A stretch of DNA of 64,000 bases, from positions 1,223,501 through 1,287,500 of the forward strand of contig NZ_JBANRJ010000001.1 of the NCBI RefSeq assembly GCF_037154075.1, read 5' to 3'. Below, piece by piece: positions 1 to 9,281 of the stretch (positions are counted from its first letter, which is position 1; the number at the start of each line of letters is the position of its first letter). The position numbers were made by a program, and so were the translations under genes. Below the pieces are notes generated by a model. The model saw only the letters and a list, made by a program, of their open reading frames with translations. It made no database searches and was not told the DNA's origin. Origin of the DNA: Sphingobium aromaticiconvertens (GTDB lineage: Bacteria > Pseudomonadota > Alphaproteobacteria > Sphingomonadales > Sphingomonadaceae).

Positions 1-160
1 CGTCTATTATTGGCGCGCCCGGACCGAGGAGAAGCATCTGTCCACTGACCCGGATTATCGCGCCTATAGCGACTGGATGGAACGCAACGGCCCCATCCCG
101 CGGCTGCTCGCGTGGATCATTGGCCGCCGACGCGAGGATGCGCCGCAACCGGCGGAATAG
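1..160 (+). CDS. C-terminal end of a membrane methyltransferase-like protein (partial)
   Basis: An open frame enters from the left edge and stops with TAG at 158-160, giving about 52 residues that begin VYYWRARTEEKHL. An RARTEExHL stretch followed by DPDYRAY resembles the C-terminal cytosolic tail of the isoprenylcysteine carboxyl methyltransferase-like (ICMT/PEMT) membrane family, where such a motif lies near the cofactor-binding end. The assignment is from motif memory only, since the membrane segments are outside the window. It converges on the gshA gene, with eight bases between the two stop codons. It could equally be another small membrane protein with a similar tail. Confidence 0.5.
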   Translation, partial: VYYWRARTEEKHLSTDPDYRAYSDWMERNGPIPRLLAWIIGRRREDAPQPAE

Positions 161-168
161 GGTCGCCC

Positions 169-1542
169 CTAGAAGCTTTCCTCGTCATAGACGCGCGACA
201 CATCGCTGTTCCACTCGCCATGATAGCGGTCCAGTAGCCGCTCGGCATGGGTCTTGCCTGACGCCACAACCTCGTCCAGATCCGCGAGATAGCCGGTTTC
301 ATTATCCCCGGCATCGTTGAGCCGCGCCCGTGCTGACAAGCCACTACGGGCGATGTCCAGCACTGGCCCGGCAATATCGCGCAAGGTCCGGCCATCGCCG
401 ATCGGCGCGTCGAGGCCCAGTTTCGGCACCGAATCGCGCAGTGTCTGGCGCGCATCCATCGACCAGTCCTTGACCAGATCCCACGCCGCATCGAGCGCGC
501 CCTGATCGTAGAGCAGGCCGACCCACAAGGCAGGCAGCGCGCAAATGCGTCCCCACGGCCCACCATCGGCCCCGCGCATTTCCAGAAAGCTTTTTAGCCG
601 CACTTCGGGGAAGGCGGTGGAGAGATGATCCTCCCAATCCTTTTCGGTCGGCTTTTCACCCGGCAGGACAGAGAGTTTGCCGTTCAGAAAGTCGCGGAAG
701 GACAGGCCGGAGGCGTCGATATATTTGCCCTCTCGGAACACGAAATACATCGGCACGTCCAGCGCATAGTCGGCATAGCGTTCATAGCCAAAGCCATCCT
801 CGAACACGAAGGGCAACATCCCCGTGCGCTGCGGGTCGGTGTCCGACCAGATATGGCTGCGATAGGAAAGGAAGCCGTTGGGCTTCCCTTCGGTAAAGGG
901 CGAATTGGCGAACAGCGCCGTCGCCAGCGGTTGCAGCGCGAGGGAGGTGCGGAACTTCTGCACCATGTCCGCCTCGCTGCCATAGTCGAGGTTGGTCTGG
1001 ATCGTGCAGGTCCGCAACATCATGTCGAGGCCCAGCGACCCCACACGCGGCATATGCCGCAACATGATGTCATAACGGCCCTTGGGCATGATCGGCAGGT
1101 CGGTGCGGGTCTTGTCGGGCCACATGCCCAGGCCCAGGAAACCCAGACCCAGCATGTCGCCGACATATTTGACCTGTTCCAGATGCCGTCCGGTTTCCGC
1201 GCAGGTCTGGTGCAGATTGTCGAGCGGTGCGCCCGACAGTTCCAGTTGACCGGCGGGTTCCAGGCTGATGGTGCCGTCGCTGCCGGACAGGGCGATGATA
1301 TTCTCGCCCTCGAACACTGGCGTCCAGCCATAACGGGTCAGGCCGATCAGCAGCGTGTGGATGCCGCCCTTTTCCTCATAGGAAGGGGCGTGATGATCCT
1401 TGCGCGAATAGACGAATTTCTCGTGCTCGGTGCCGATGCGCCAACGCTCCTTGGGCTTTTCACCCTTGGCAAAGGCGGCGATCAACTGGTCGCGGCTCTC
1501 GATGACCGGATCGTTTCCGGCTGATTCGGTCCTAGTGCTCAT
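169..1542 (-). CDS. gshA: Glutamate-cysteine ligase, plant/alphaproteobacterial (GCS2) type
   Basis: A 457-residue protein that should ligate glutamate to cysteine using ATP, the first and rate-limiting step of cytosolic glutathione synthesis. The length and the motifs RIGTEHEKFVY (around residue 36), SLEPAGQLELSGAP (around 94) and the stretch after GLGFLGLGMWP match the GCS2 family shared by plants and alphaproteobacteria, not the larger enterobacterial GshA. The start is an ATG at 1542 in front of a short polar lead. It lies 99 bp downstream of rsmE on the same strand, so the two may be co-transcribed. No unusual feature is seen. Confidence 0.93.
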   Translation of the reverse strand: MSTRTESAGNDPVIESRDQLIAAFAKGEKPKERWRIGTEHEKFVYSRKDHHAPSYEEKGGIHTLLIGLTRYGWTPVFEGENIIALSGSDGTISLEPAGQLELSGAPLDNLHQTCAETGRHLEQVKYVGDMLGLGFLGLGMWPDKTRTDLPIMPKGRYDIMLRHMPRVGSLGLDMMLRTCTIQTNLDYGSEADMVQKFRTSLALQPLATALFANSPFTEGKPNGFLSYRSHIWSDTDPQRTGMLPFVFEDGFGYERYADYALDVPMYFVFREGKYIDASGLSFRDFLNGKLSVLPGEKPTEKDWEDHLSTAFPEVRLKSFLEMRGADGGPWGRICALPALWVGLLYDQGALDAAWDLVKDWSMDARQTLRDSVPKLGLDAPIGDGRTLRDIAGPVLDIARSGLSARARLNDAGDNETGYLADLDEVVASGKTHAERLLDRYHGEWNSDVSRVYDEESF

Positions 1543-1641
1543 GCCCCGGCCTTAGCGTGTCCCCTCTGCGCGTCCAACACCCGTGCGCGCGCTGCACATA
1601 AGGTCTCTCTATGACCGGTGCAATCGCATGGCGAAATGAAA

Positions 1642-2400
1642 CTAAAGCTCGTCCTCATTCCAGTCACCGTTCAACCCCATCCAGATGGCCGTAGCAGCCA
1701 GCGCAGCCGTCTCCGCGCGCAGGATGCGCGGTCCCAGCGAAACGGGCACCGCGCAGGGATGAGCGCGGATCGCCTCGCGCTCGATCGGATCGAAACCACC
1801 CTCTGGCCCGATGACGAAAGCGGCTGGCCCGCGATGGCTCCCAAGCGCCTGTCCAATTGGCACGCCCCCTGTCTCGTCGGCGAAGAACAGGTGGCGGTCG
1901 GCGGGCCAGTTTCGCAGCAGGACGTCCAGCTTCACCATCTCCCCCAATTCGGGCAGCGCGGTGCGTCCGCATTGCTCGGCCGCTTCGACCAGATGCGTGT
2001 GCAGTCGATCGAGGTTCAGCTTGTCCACCACTGCGCGTCGGGTCAGCACGGGTTGCAGCTTGGCGACACCCAGTTCGCACGCTTTCTCCGCGATCAGGTC
2101 GATGCGTCCCTTGCGGATCGGGGCGCAGCACAGCCAGAAATCGGGCACCGTTTCGGGTGGCTTGGTCTGGCTCACGCAATCCAGCATAAGGTCGCGCTTG
2201 CGAATGTCGCGGGCGCGGGCGGCCCATTCGCCCGACCGTCCATCGAACAGCAGCACGATGTCGTCAGCCTTTACCCGCATCACGCTGATCAGATAATGGG
2301 CAGCATTGCCGTCTACCTGCACGGAGACACCTTCGCCCAGCGCTGTAGCGACATAGAGGCGCGGGGCGCTTTGTGGCGGCCAGGCGGGGATTGCGGTCAT
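1642..2400 (-). CDS. rsmE: 16S rRNA (uracil-1498-N3)-methyltransferase RsmE
   Basis: A 252-residue SPOUT-class RNA methyltransferase predicted to methylate N3 of U1498 in 16S rRNA using S-adenosylmethionine. The N-terminal PUA-like part holds HYLISVMRVKADD. The C-terminal knot region carries VIGPEGGFDPIE and LGPRILRAETAA, the trefoil-knot motifs that bind SAM in this family. The length is typical. The ATG at 2400 is 100 bp from the divergent ubiA start, leaving room for two promoters. gshA follows downstream. Confidence 0.94.
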   Translation of the reverse strand: MTAIPAWPPQSAPRLYVATALGEGVSVQVDGNAAHYLISVMRVKADDIVLLFDGRSGEWAARARDIRKRDLMLDCVSQTKPPETVPDFWLCCAPIRKGRIDLIAEKACELGVAKLQPVLTRRAVVDKLNLDRLHTHLVEAAEQCGRTALPELGEMVKLDVLLRNWPADRHLFFADETGGVPIGQALGSHRGPAAFVIGPEGGFDPIEREAIRAHPCAVPVSLGPRILRAETAALAATAIWMGLNGDWNEDEL

Positions 2401-2500
2401 TTGCGTCTTTCGATTTTGTGGACGGCCCTCTAATGCCGGTCATGCCGGGAGAAGTCGAGATAACAGCGCCCCGATCAAGCACGGGACAAATGGAGACCGA

Positions 2501-3403
2501 GTGACAGACACCATCGTTCCCGACAGCGAAGCGCGCGGTCTGGTTGCGCGTCTGCCGCAGGGCGCGCGTAATCTGGCGCTGCTCGCGCGGTTTGACCGGC
2601 CGATCGGCTGGTGGCTGCTCTTCTGGCCCGGCGCATGGAGCGTCGCGCTTGCCGGGGGCGGAGTCGCGCGCTGGCCGCTGATCGCGTGGTTGTTGCTGGG
2701 CAGCATCGCGATGCGCGGCGCGGGCTGTGTCTTCAACGATATCGTTGATCGCGACCTGGACCGGCAAGTCGCGCGCACCGCCGTCCGCCCGCTCGCCAGC
2801 GGCGCGACATCGCTCAAGGTGGCGTGGGTCTGGTTGCTGGGGCTGTGCCTGTTGGGGCTTGTCGTCCTGTTCCAATTGCGGCCCTATGCGCAGGTGGTCG
2901 CGCTCTGTTCGCTGGGACTGGTCGCGGCCTATCCCTTCATGAAGCGGATCACCTGGTGGCCACAAATCTGGCTGGGCCTCGTCTTTTCCTGGGCGGCGCT
3001 GGTGGGTTGGAGCGAGGTTGCGGGCGCCTTGTCGCTGCCGGGCCTGCTCCTTTATGCCGGGTCGATCGTCTGGGTCGTGGGCTATGACACCATCTATGCG
3101 TTGCAGGATAGGGAGGATGACGCGCTGGTCGGGATCAAGTCCAGCGCGCTGGCCATGGGGCAGCATGTGCGCGGTGGCGTGACCTTTTGCTATGGGCTGG
3201 CGCTTGTCTTGTGGGCCGTCGCCATCTGGCAGGTCCGGCCTCAGCCTCTGGCTTTGCTCGCGCTCGCGCCGATGGGGGTGCATCTGTTGTGGCAGGTCGC
3301 GACGTTGAAGGAGGATGGCGCCGACCCCCTCATCAAGTTCCGGTCCAACCGCTTTGCTGGTTTGCTGATGTTCCTCGCCTGCCTCGTCGTCGGCAGCGCA
3401 TGA
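2501..3403 (+). CDS. ubiA: 4-hydroxybenzoate polyprenyltransferase UbiA
   Basis: A 300-residue integral membrane prenyltransferase of ubiquinone biosynthesis that attaches the polyprenyl tail to 4-hydroxybenzoate. The first Asp-rich motif NDIVDRDLD (around residues 79-87) and the second, YDTIYALQDREDD (around 194), are the Mg2+/prenyl-diphosphate sites of the UbiA family. Eight or so hydrophobic segments are visible. The start is GTG at 2501, just after a GGAGACCGA stretch. Its stop overlaps the ATG of the phospholipase D gene by 4 bases (ATGA), so the two are translationally coupled. Confidence 0.95.
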   Translation: MTDTIVPDSEARGLVARLPQGARNLALLARFDRPIGWWLLFWPGAWSVALAGGGVARWPLIAWLLLGSIAMRGAGCVFNDIVDRDLDRQVARTAVRPLASGATSLKVAWVWLLGLCLLGLVVLFQLRPYAQVVALCSLGLVAAYPFMKRITWWPQIWLGLVFSWAALVGWSEVAGALSLPGLLLYAGSIVWVVGYDTIYALQDREDDALVGIKSSALAMGQHVRGGVTFCYGLALVLWAVAIWQVRPQPLALLALAPMGVHLLWQVATLKEDGADPLIKFRSNRFAGLLMFLACLVVGSA

Positions 3404-4881
3404 GCAAAGCGCCGCAGCCCGGAAAAGACTGCTGGCGGATCGAGCATGCCAATGCCGCCAGCGTCATAGTCGATGCCGAGGACTATTTCCGTCACGCCCG
3501 CGCTGCGATGCTGAAGGCGCAAAAGCGGATCATGCTGATCGGCTGGGACTTTGACGCGCGCATCACCCTGCTGCGGCAGGATGAGGCCGATGATGGCGCG
3601 CCTATCATCATCGGTGATTTCATCAGTTGGCTGGTCGAACAGCGGCCCGACCTGCATATCTATCTGCTCCGCTGGGACATGGGTGCGATCAAATCGCTCT
3701 TTCGCGGAAGCACCATCGTCACCCTGCTCAAATGGATGCGGCATCCGCGCATCACCGTGAAGCTGGACGCGCATCATCCGCCCGCCGCCTCGCATCATCA
3801 GAAGATCGTGGTGATCGACGATTGTTTCGCTTTTTGTGGCGGCATCGACATGACCGGCGACCGGTGGGATACGCGCCACCACCGCGATGACGATCCCGCC
3901 CGCCGTCATCCCGACGGCTCCTACTATGGCCCATGGCATGATGCGACGACGGCGCTGAAAGGGCCGTTCGCTGCGGCGCTGGGCGACCACGCCCGTGCCC
4001 GCTGGAAGGGCGCTGGCGGCGGCGATCTGACGCCGATCAAGGGCATACAGGATTGTTGGCCGGACGATCTGGCCGTCCAGTTCCATGATGTCGATGTCGC
4101 CATCGCCCGCACCGCGCCGAAGATGGATGATCAGGCCGAAGTGACGGAGATCGAGCAGCTTTACTGCAACCAGATCGCCGCTGCGAAGCACAGCATCTAT
4201 GCCGAAAGCCAGTATTTCGCCTCCCGCCGGATCGCAGAGGCCATGGCCCGGCGGCTGGACGAGCCGGATGGTCCGCAGATCGTCATCGTCAACCCGGAGC
4301 AGGCGGACGGCTGGCTGGAGCAGCAGGCGATGGATACCGCCCGCGCGCGGCTGGTGGAGGCGTTGCGCGCGCGCGATGTCCATGGGCGGCTGGCCCTTTA
4401 TCACCCCTTCACGGCGCGCGGCGTGCCCATCTATGTCCACGCCAAAATCCTGATCGTGGACGATCGGATCGTGCGGGTCGGCTCCTCCAACATGAATAAT
4501 CGCTCGATGCGGCTCGACACCGAATGCGATATGACGATCGACACGGCGTTGGCGGCCAATGCCGGTCAGGGGGACACGATCCGCGCAATCCGCGACGACC
4601 TGATCGCCGAACATCTCGACTTGCCGGTAGAGCGGGTGGCGAAGATACTGGCGGAGCGCGGGCTGGTCGCGGGGATAGAGGAACTGCGTGACAAGCCCGG
4701 CCGCACCCTGCGCGCCTATGTCACGCCCAATCTCAATGATGTGCAGGCATGGCTGGCCGATAATGAGATATTGGATCCCGAAGGGCCGGAGGAGATGTTC
4801 GAAGCGATCGAGAAGCGCGGTCTGTTTCGCCGCATGGGGCATTGGGTACGCCATCCACATCTGCACCGCCGCAAGCGCTGA
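3400..4881 (+). CDS. Phospholipase D family protein with two HKD motifs
   Basis: A 493-residue PLD-superfamily enzyme. Two catalytic HxKx4D motifs are intact: HHQKIVVID (around residues 128-136) and HAKILIVDD followed by GSSNMNNRS (around 347-366). Two HKD motifs in one chain mean a monomer can form the active site. Families with this layout include phospholipase D and cardiolipin synthase-like phosphatidyltransferases. No signal peptide or membrane anchor is visible, which argues against a classical ClsA cardiolipin synthase. The ATG at 3400 is chosen because it overlaps the ubiA stop; longer frames run into ubiA. The substrate cannot be read from sequence. It converges on smc, 9 bp away. 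Confidence 0.88.
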   Translation: MSKAPQPGKDCWRIEHANAASVIVDAEDYFRHARAAMLKAQKRIMLIGWDFDARITLLRQDEADDGAPIIIGDFISWLVEQRPDLHIYLLRWDMGAIKSLFRGSTIVTLLKWMRHPRITVKLDAHHPPAASHHQKIVVIDDCFAFCGGIDMTGDRWDTRHHRDDDPARRHPDGSYYGPWHDATTALKGPFAAALGDHARARWKGAGGGDLTPIKGIQDCWPDDLAVQFHDVDVAIARTAPKMDDQAEVTEIEQLYCNQIAAAKHSIYAESQYFASRRIAEAMARRLDEPDGPQIVIVNPEQADGWLEQQAMDTARARLVEALRARDVHGRLALYHPFTARGVPIYVHAKILIVDDRIVRVGSSNMNNRSMRLDTECDMTIDTALAANAGQGDTIRAIRDDLIAEHLDLPVERVAKILAERGLVAGIEELRDKPGRTLRAYVTPNLNDVQAWLADNEILDPEGPEEMFEAIEKRGLFRRMGHWVRHPHLHRRKR

Positions 4882-4890
4882 GACGGCCCG

Positions 4891-7800
4891 CTACTCCGCC
4901 GCCAGCAGCGCTTCCGCTCCGCCCAGATCGACCGATACCAGCCGACTGACGCCACGCTCCACCATCGTCACGCCGAACAACCGGTGCATTCGCGCCATCG
5001 TCACGGCATTGTGGGTGACGATCAGGTAGCGGGTCGCGGTTTGCGCCACCATCGCGTCGAGCAGGTCGCAGAAGCGTTCGACATTGGCGTCGTCCAGCGG
5101 GGCATCCACCTCGTCCAGCACGCAGATCGGCGCAGGATTGGTAAGGAACAGGCCGAATATAAGCGCCACGGCGGTCAGCGCCTGCTCACCACCGGATAAC
5201 AGGGTCAGCGCGGACAGCTTTTTGCCCGGTGGCTGGGCCATGATCTCCAGCCCCGCCTCCAGCGGATCGTCGCTGTCGATCAGTTCCAGATGCGCCTGTC
5301 CGCCATTGAAAAGGGTAGTGAAAAGACGGCGGAAATGCCCGTCCACCGCCCCGAACGCGGCGAGCAATCGCTGCCGCCCTTCGCGATTGAGGCTGCCGAT
5401 GGAGCCGCGCAGCCGATGGATGGCCTGCGTCAATTCCTCGCTTTCGGCCCGGCTGGTCGCCTGCGTCTCCTCCAGATCGGCCAGCTCTTTTGCTGCGACC
5501 AGATTGACCGGCCCGATCCGCTCGCGGTCGGCGGACAGGCGATCATGCTCGCCCTGCTCGGTCTGGGCGAGGCGGATGTCGGCGCTGGCAAAGTCCAGCC
5601 GCTCGGGCAATAGCGGTGGGGGACATTCAAACCGCTCGCCCGACAGGCGGTTCATCTCCATCCGCCGCTCGTCGGCGGCCTCCGCCCGCGCCGCGGCCCC
5701 GGCCCGTGCCTCGCGCGCTTGCGCCAATGTTTCGGCTGCGGTCGCAGCGGTCTGCTCGGCTGTCCGCAGCATATTCTCGGCGTCGTTCTCCGCCTGCCGC
5801 GCGGCGTTGGCGGTTTGCGCCAGCGTGCTGCTTTGCGTCGTCAGGTCGGCGATGGCGCTCGCCAGCTTTTCGGGCTGCTCCCCGATGGCGGCGCGTTCTT
5901 TTGCGATGTCTTCGCCCCGGCTGGCCATACCAGCAATGCGCTTTGCCGCCTCGCCCGCGCGCCCGCGCCAGCCCTTCGCCTCGCTGTCGGTCGCCGCCAG
6001 CCGCTCGCGGTCGCCCGCCAGCGCACGCTCCGCCATTGCGCGTTCGGCCTGCAACTGCCCGACCCGCGCGCGGGCCTGATCGCTTTGCTGGGACAAGGCT
6101 GCCACCAGCGCGCGCGTTTCGCTACCATCGGGCATAGCGGTGCGGGTTGCCTGCGCCTTGTCATGGTCGGTCGATGCGGCCGTTTGATCGCGGCGTGCCT
6201 CCGCCAACCGTTCCTCGACCGCTTCGCGTCGCCCCGCCAACCGTTCCAGCGCGGTGGCAGATTCGTCCCCAGCGCGAATCGCGGCGCGAAGTTGCTGTTC
6301 GGCCTGCGCCAAGGCGGAGCGCCCGGCGGCCAGAGCCGTGGTAGCCGTGGCCTCGTCCCGTCCGGCGTCCTCCTGCACCGCCTGCGCAGCATCGACGGCC
6401 GTCGCCGCCGCCGGGCGAGCCGCTGCAATCGCCTCCAGGCGGTTGAGCCGGATCAGCCGTTCCGCGGCCGCGGCTCCGCCCTCCGTCGCGACATAACCAT
6501 CCCAGCGCCGCAGGATACCATCCAGCGTCACAAGTCGCTGCCCGACTGCCAGTGGCGGACCCGCATCGACTTGCGCCACGGCGACCTGCGCCAACCGTCG
6601 CGCCAGTTCCGGCGGCGCGGTTACATGATCGGCCAGCGGCGTGCAGCCCTCCGGCACTTGCGGATCACCGGGCAGGGCCGCTGCGCCGCTCCAGCGCTGC
6701 TTGCCCTCCGTACCGATCGGCGCTTCCAGATCATCGCCGAGCGCAGCGGCCAAGGCCCGCTCATAGCCGGGCGCAGCCTTCAACTGGTCGAGTGCGCGGA
6801 GTTTACCCGTCCCGCCACTCTCGACCGCGCGGGTCAGTGCAGCCGCCTCGCTGTCCAGCGCCGCCAGCGTCGCCCGCGCCGATGCGAGTGTAGCCTGCGC
6901 CTCGCCGCGTATGCAGGCAGCATCGGCGCGCGTCGCTTCGGCTGTGCCAATCGCCAGTTCCGCCTCGGCACTCTGTTGGGTTGCTTGCCGTCGCGCCTGC
7001 GCCGCAGCATCGCGCCGGGTTTCCAGCGGAGCGGCATTGGGCAGGGTGGCCGCTTCGCCCTCCAGCCGCTTCACCGCCTGCTCTGCGCGTTCCAGCCGGG
7101 TGCGGGAGGCGGTCAGAGCCGCTTCCGCCACGCGCAGTTCGGCCTGCTCACCCGCCTGCTTCGCCATCGCCCTGGCCAAGTCTAGTTCGGCATCGCGCGC
7201 TTCGTTTTCTGCCATGGATAGCCGTTCGGCAAAGGCGGGCCGGGTCGCCTCGGTTTCGGCGATCCGGGTCTTCAGGCTGGCCGCCTCGCTCGTCAGCCGG
7301 GCGATCGCTTCGGCGGCGTCATGCGCCAGTGATCCTTCACGCGCGCGGTCTTCCTCCAGTCTGGCGGCCTGCGCGGTCAGGTCAACCAAGCGGCGCACTG
7401 CTGCGTCGCGCTCGGTACCCAGCGCGCTCAGTCGGTGATTGGCTTCGCTTGCGGCATCGCGCGTCGCCTGCGCCTGCGTCCGGCGCTCCGCCAGAGTCTG
7501 CACGGCGGCTTGCGCGTAAGCGGCGGCGGCCATTTGCGCTTCCTGTGCGGCTGCGACTGCGGTTTCCGCTGCCTTCGCTTCGGCCCGCGCGGCATCGGCA
7601 CTCGCCGCAGCCTCGCGCCAGCGGGCAAAGATCACGCGCGCTTCGGCGACCCGTATCTCCTGCGACAGGCGGATATAGCGCTCCGCCGCCTTGGCCTGCC
7701 GCCGCAGCGCATTGGCGCGCACGTCCATGTCGGCCAGTATCTCGTCCAGCCGGGAAAGGTTCGTCTCGGCCGCGCGCAGCTTCTGTTCGGCATCCCGGCG

Positions 7801-8334
7801 CCGCACATGCAGGCCCGCGATGCCGGCGGCTTCCTCCAGCATCGCGCGCCGTTCCTGCGGGCGGGCGGCGATGACGGCGGCGATCTTCCCCTGACTGACC
7901 AGTGCCGGACTGTGCGCACCGGTCGCGGCGTCGGCGAAGACCAGCGCAATGTCCTTGGCGCGCACGTCGCGGCCATTGGCGCGATAGGCACTACCCGCGC
8001 CGCGCTCGATCCGGCGCATCACCTCCACTTCGCCATCGGCGCCGACATCGACGGCGGAGAAAAGTTCGCCCTGTTCCTGCATCGTCAGCAGCGACACTTC
8101 GGCAAAGTCGCGTTGCGGCCGGGTGGCGGTGCCGGCGAAGATCACATCCTCCATGCCGCCGCCGCGCATCGATTTGGCGCTGGCTTCGCCCATCACCCAG
8201 CGGATGGCTTCCAGCAGGTTGGACTTGCCGCAGCCATTGGGGCCGACGATGCCGGTCAGGCCCGGCTCGATCCGCAATTCGGTCGCGTCGACGAAGCTTT
8301 TGAAGCCGGAAAGCTTGAGGCGCTTTATCTGCAT
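4891..8334 (-). CDS. smc: Chromosome segregation ATPase SMC
   Basis: A 1147-residue structural maintenance of chromosomes protein, the core of the bacterial condensin complex. The Walker A motif GPNGCGKSN lies near residue 32. Two very long Ala/Glu/Arg-rich coiled-coil stretches flank a hinge region around residues 500-640. The C-terminal ABC signature LSGGEQAL and Walker B VLDEVDAPLDD complete the ATPase head. The length fits the family. The frame starts at ATG 8334 with MQIKRLKLSGFKSF, the usual SMC N-terminus. It is the last gene of a minus-strand run that starts with dciA. Confidence 0.97.
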   Translation of the reverse strand: MQIKRLKLSGFKSFVDATELRIEPGLTGIVGPNGCGKSNLLEAIRWVMGEASAKSMRGGGMEDVIFAGTATRPQRDFAEVSLLTMQEQGELFSAVDVGADGEVEVMRRIERGAGSAYRANGRDVRAKDIALVFADAATGAHSPALVSQGKIAAVIAARPQERRAMLEEAAGIAGLHVRRRDAEQKLRAAETNLSRLDEILADMDVRANALRRQAKAAERYIRLSQEIRVAEARVIFARWREAAASADAARAEAKAAETAVAAAQEAQMAAAAYAQAAVQTLAERRTQAQATRDAASEANHRLSALGTERDAAVRRLVDLTAQAARLEEDRAREGSLAHDAAEAIARLTSEAASLKTRIAETEATRPAFAERLSMAENEARDAELDLARAMAKQAGEQAELRVAEAALTASRTRLERAEQAVKRLEGEAATLPNAAPLETRRDAAAQARRQATQQSAEAELAIGTAEATRADAACIRGEAQATLASARATLAALDSEAAALTRAVESGGTGKLRALDQLKAAPGYERALAAALGDDLEAPIGTEGKQRWSGAAALPGDPQVPEGCTPLADHVTAPPELARRLAQVAVAQVDAGPPLAVGQRLVTLDGILRRWDGYVATEGGAAAAERLIRLNRLEAIAAARPAAATAVDAAQAVQEDAGRDEATATTALAAGRSALAQAEQQLRAAIRAGDESATALERLAGRREAVEERLAEARRDQTAASTDHDKAQATRTAMPDGSETRALVAALSQQSDQARARVGQLQAERAMAERALAGDRERLAATDSEAKGWRGRAGEAAKRIAGMASRGEDIAKERAAIGEQPEKLASAIADLTTQSSTLAQTANAARQAENDAENMLRTAEQTAATAAETLAQAREARAGAAARAEAADERRMEMNRLSGERFECPPPLLPERLDFASADIRLAQTEQGEHDRLSADRERIGPVNLVAAKELADLEETQATSRAESEELTQAIHRLRGSIGSLNREGRQRLLAAFGAVDGHFRRLFTTLFNGGQAHLELIDSDDPLEAGLEIMAQPPGKKLSALTLLSGGEQALTAVALIFGLFLTNPAPICVLDEVDAPLDDANVERFCDLLDAMVAQTATRYLIVTHNAVTMARMHRLFGVTMVERGVSRLVSVDLGGAEALLAAE

Positions 8335-8426
8335 GGGATCGTGCGCGCCCGGAAGAGGCCCGCAAAACGCAGGATCGCCGCGTCAGCAGCGCAAGGAATC
8401 AGGCAGGAGTGGCCCCCCCGAGCCAA

Positions 8427-9179
8427 TCAGATCCCCGCTTCCTTCAGCTTCGCCTTCACGATCGGCCAGGTCGTGGCATTGTCGACCAGCACGCCATTGA
8501 TAAGGAAGCTGGGCGTACCGGTGATCTGATAATCGGCATTGGCCTTTTCCACGCCCTTGGCCAGTGTCTCGGCCGCCTTGGTGTCGCCCAGGCACTGTTT
8601 CGCCTGATCCTCCGCGATGCCGCGCTGCTTGGCATAATCGATCAGGCCAACTGCGGTCGCCAGACGGGTGAAGCGTTCGGCAGGCGGTGCGGCCATCGTC
8701 GCCTGATAGGCCTGATCGCCCATCGCCTGCGCCTTTTCAAACAGGCTGTTCTGATAGCCGAAAAACTGCTCGGACAACGGATAGAAAATATCCTTGCCGC
8801 CGCAGCGGGCCAGCAGCGCCGTCGCCATGTCCATCGGATCGCGGACATAGTTGCGGAACTCAAAGCTCATCTTGCCGCTGTTGACGATGTCGCGGATCTC
8901 GGGACTCGCGCTTTCGGAAAAATCGCGGCAGTGGCTGCATGTGTAGGAGCCATATTCGACGAGCCGTATTTTCGCCTGTGGATTGCCCATGACGAAATGA
9001 CCATCGGGGGTCTGGTTGATCGTTTCGGCCCAGTTGGTACCCGCCGGGGCCGCGACCGCGGCGACCGGCTCGCCGGTGGGAGCGGCGGGCTTGTCACCCT
9101 CCTTGCCGCAGGCGGCGAGCGCGAGGGGAAGGGCGATAAGGGCCAGGGTGGTAAAGGCTGGAACAGGCTTCAGTTTCAT
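8427..9179 (-). CDS. DsbA-family thiol:disulfide oxidoreductase, lipoprotein
   Basis: A 250-residue exported thioredoxin-fold protein. The N-terminus is a lipoprotein signal with lipobox ALAAC (around residues 20-24), so it should be anchored at the periplasmic face. The redox motif is CSHC within GSYTCSHCRDF, and the cis-proline loop is TGTPSFLIN. Upstream in-frame ATGs are rejected because only the ATG at 9179 directly precedes the signal peptide. It resembles Thioredoxin_4/DsbA-like proteins with a CxHC centre (Cys-Ser-His-Cys here instead of Cys-Pro-His-Cys). A close paralogue lies directly upstream. The electron partner is unknown. Confidence 0.88.
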   Translation of the reverse strand: MKLKPVPAFTTLALIALPLALAACGKEGDKPAAPTGEPVAAVAAPAGTNWAETINQTPDGHFVMGNPQAKIRLVEYGSYTCSHCRDFSESASPEIRDIVNSGKMSFEFRNYVRDPMDMATALLARCGGKDIFYPLSEQFFGYQNSLFEKAQAMGDQAYQATMAAPPAERFTRLATAVGLIDYAKQRGIAEDQAKQCLGDTKAAETLAKGVEKANADYQITGTPSFLINGVLVDNATTWPIVKAKLKEAGI

Positions 9180-9230
9180 GAGAATGATCTTGGCTCCGAT
9201 GGATGTCAGGGCTTTTAGTTTACTTACGAG

Positions 9231-9281
9231 CGCCCGGCAATGCGGCGCAAGTCTACTTGGGGCCGCCCGGCAATGCGGCGC
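9231..9281. repeat. 18-bp direct repeat, period 33, at the 3' end of the upstream dsb-like gene
   Basis: The 18-mer CGCCCGGCAATGCGGCGC occurs at 9231-9248 and again at 9264-9281. The copy at 9264-9281 encodes the last residues of the DsbA-like protein (around AALPG). The other copy lies just past its stop codon and stays in the same reading frame for 10 more codons to a second stop. It looks like a partial in-frame tandem duplication of the gene end. Confidence 0.8.

Noticed and set aside
3241..4866. Long open frame opposite the phospholipase D gene
   Set aside because: Its residue pattern shows the shadow of the PLD reading frame in GC-rich DNA; the PLD frame carries both HKD motifs.
5719..7185. 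488-codon frame opposite smc
   Set aside because: Shadow of the coiled-coil region; only smc has SMC motifs.
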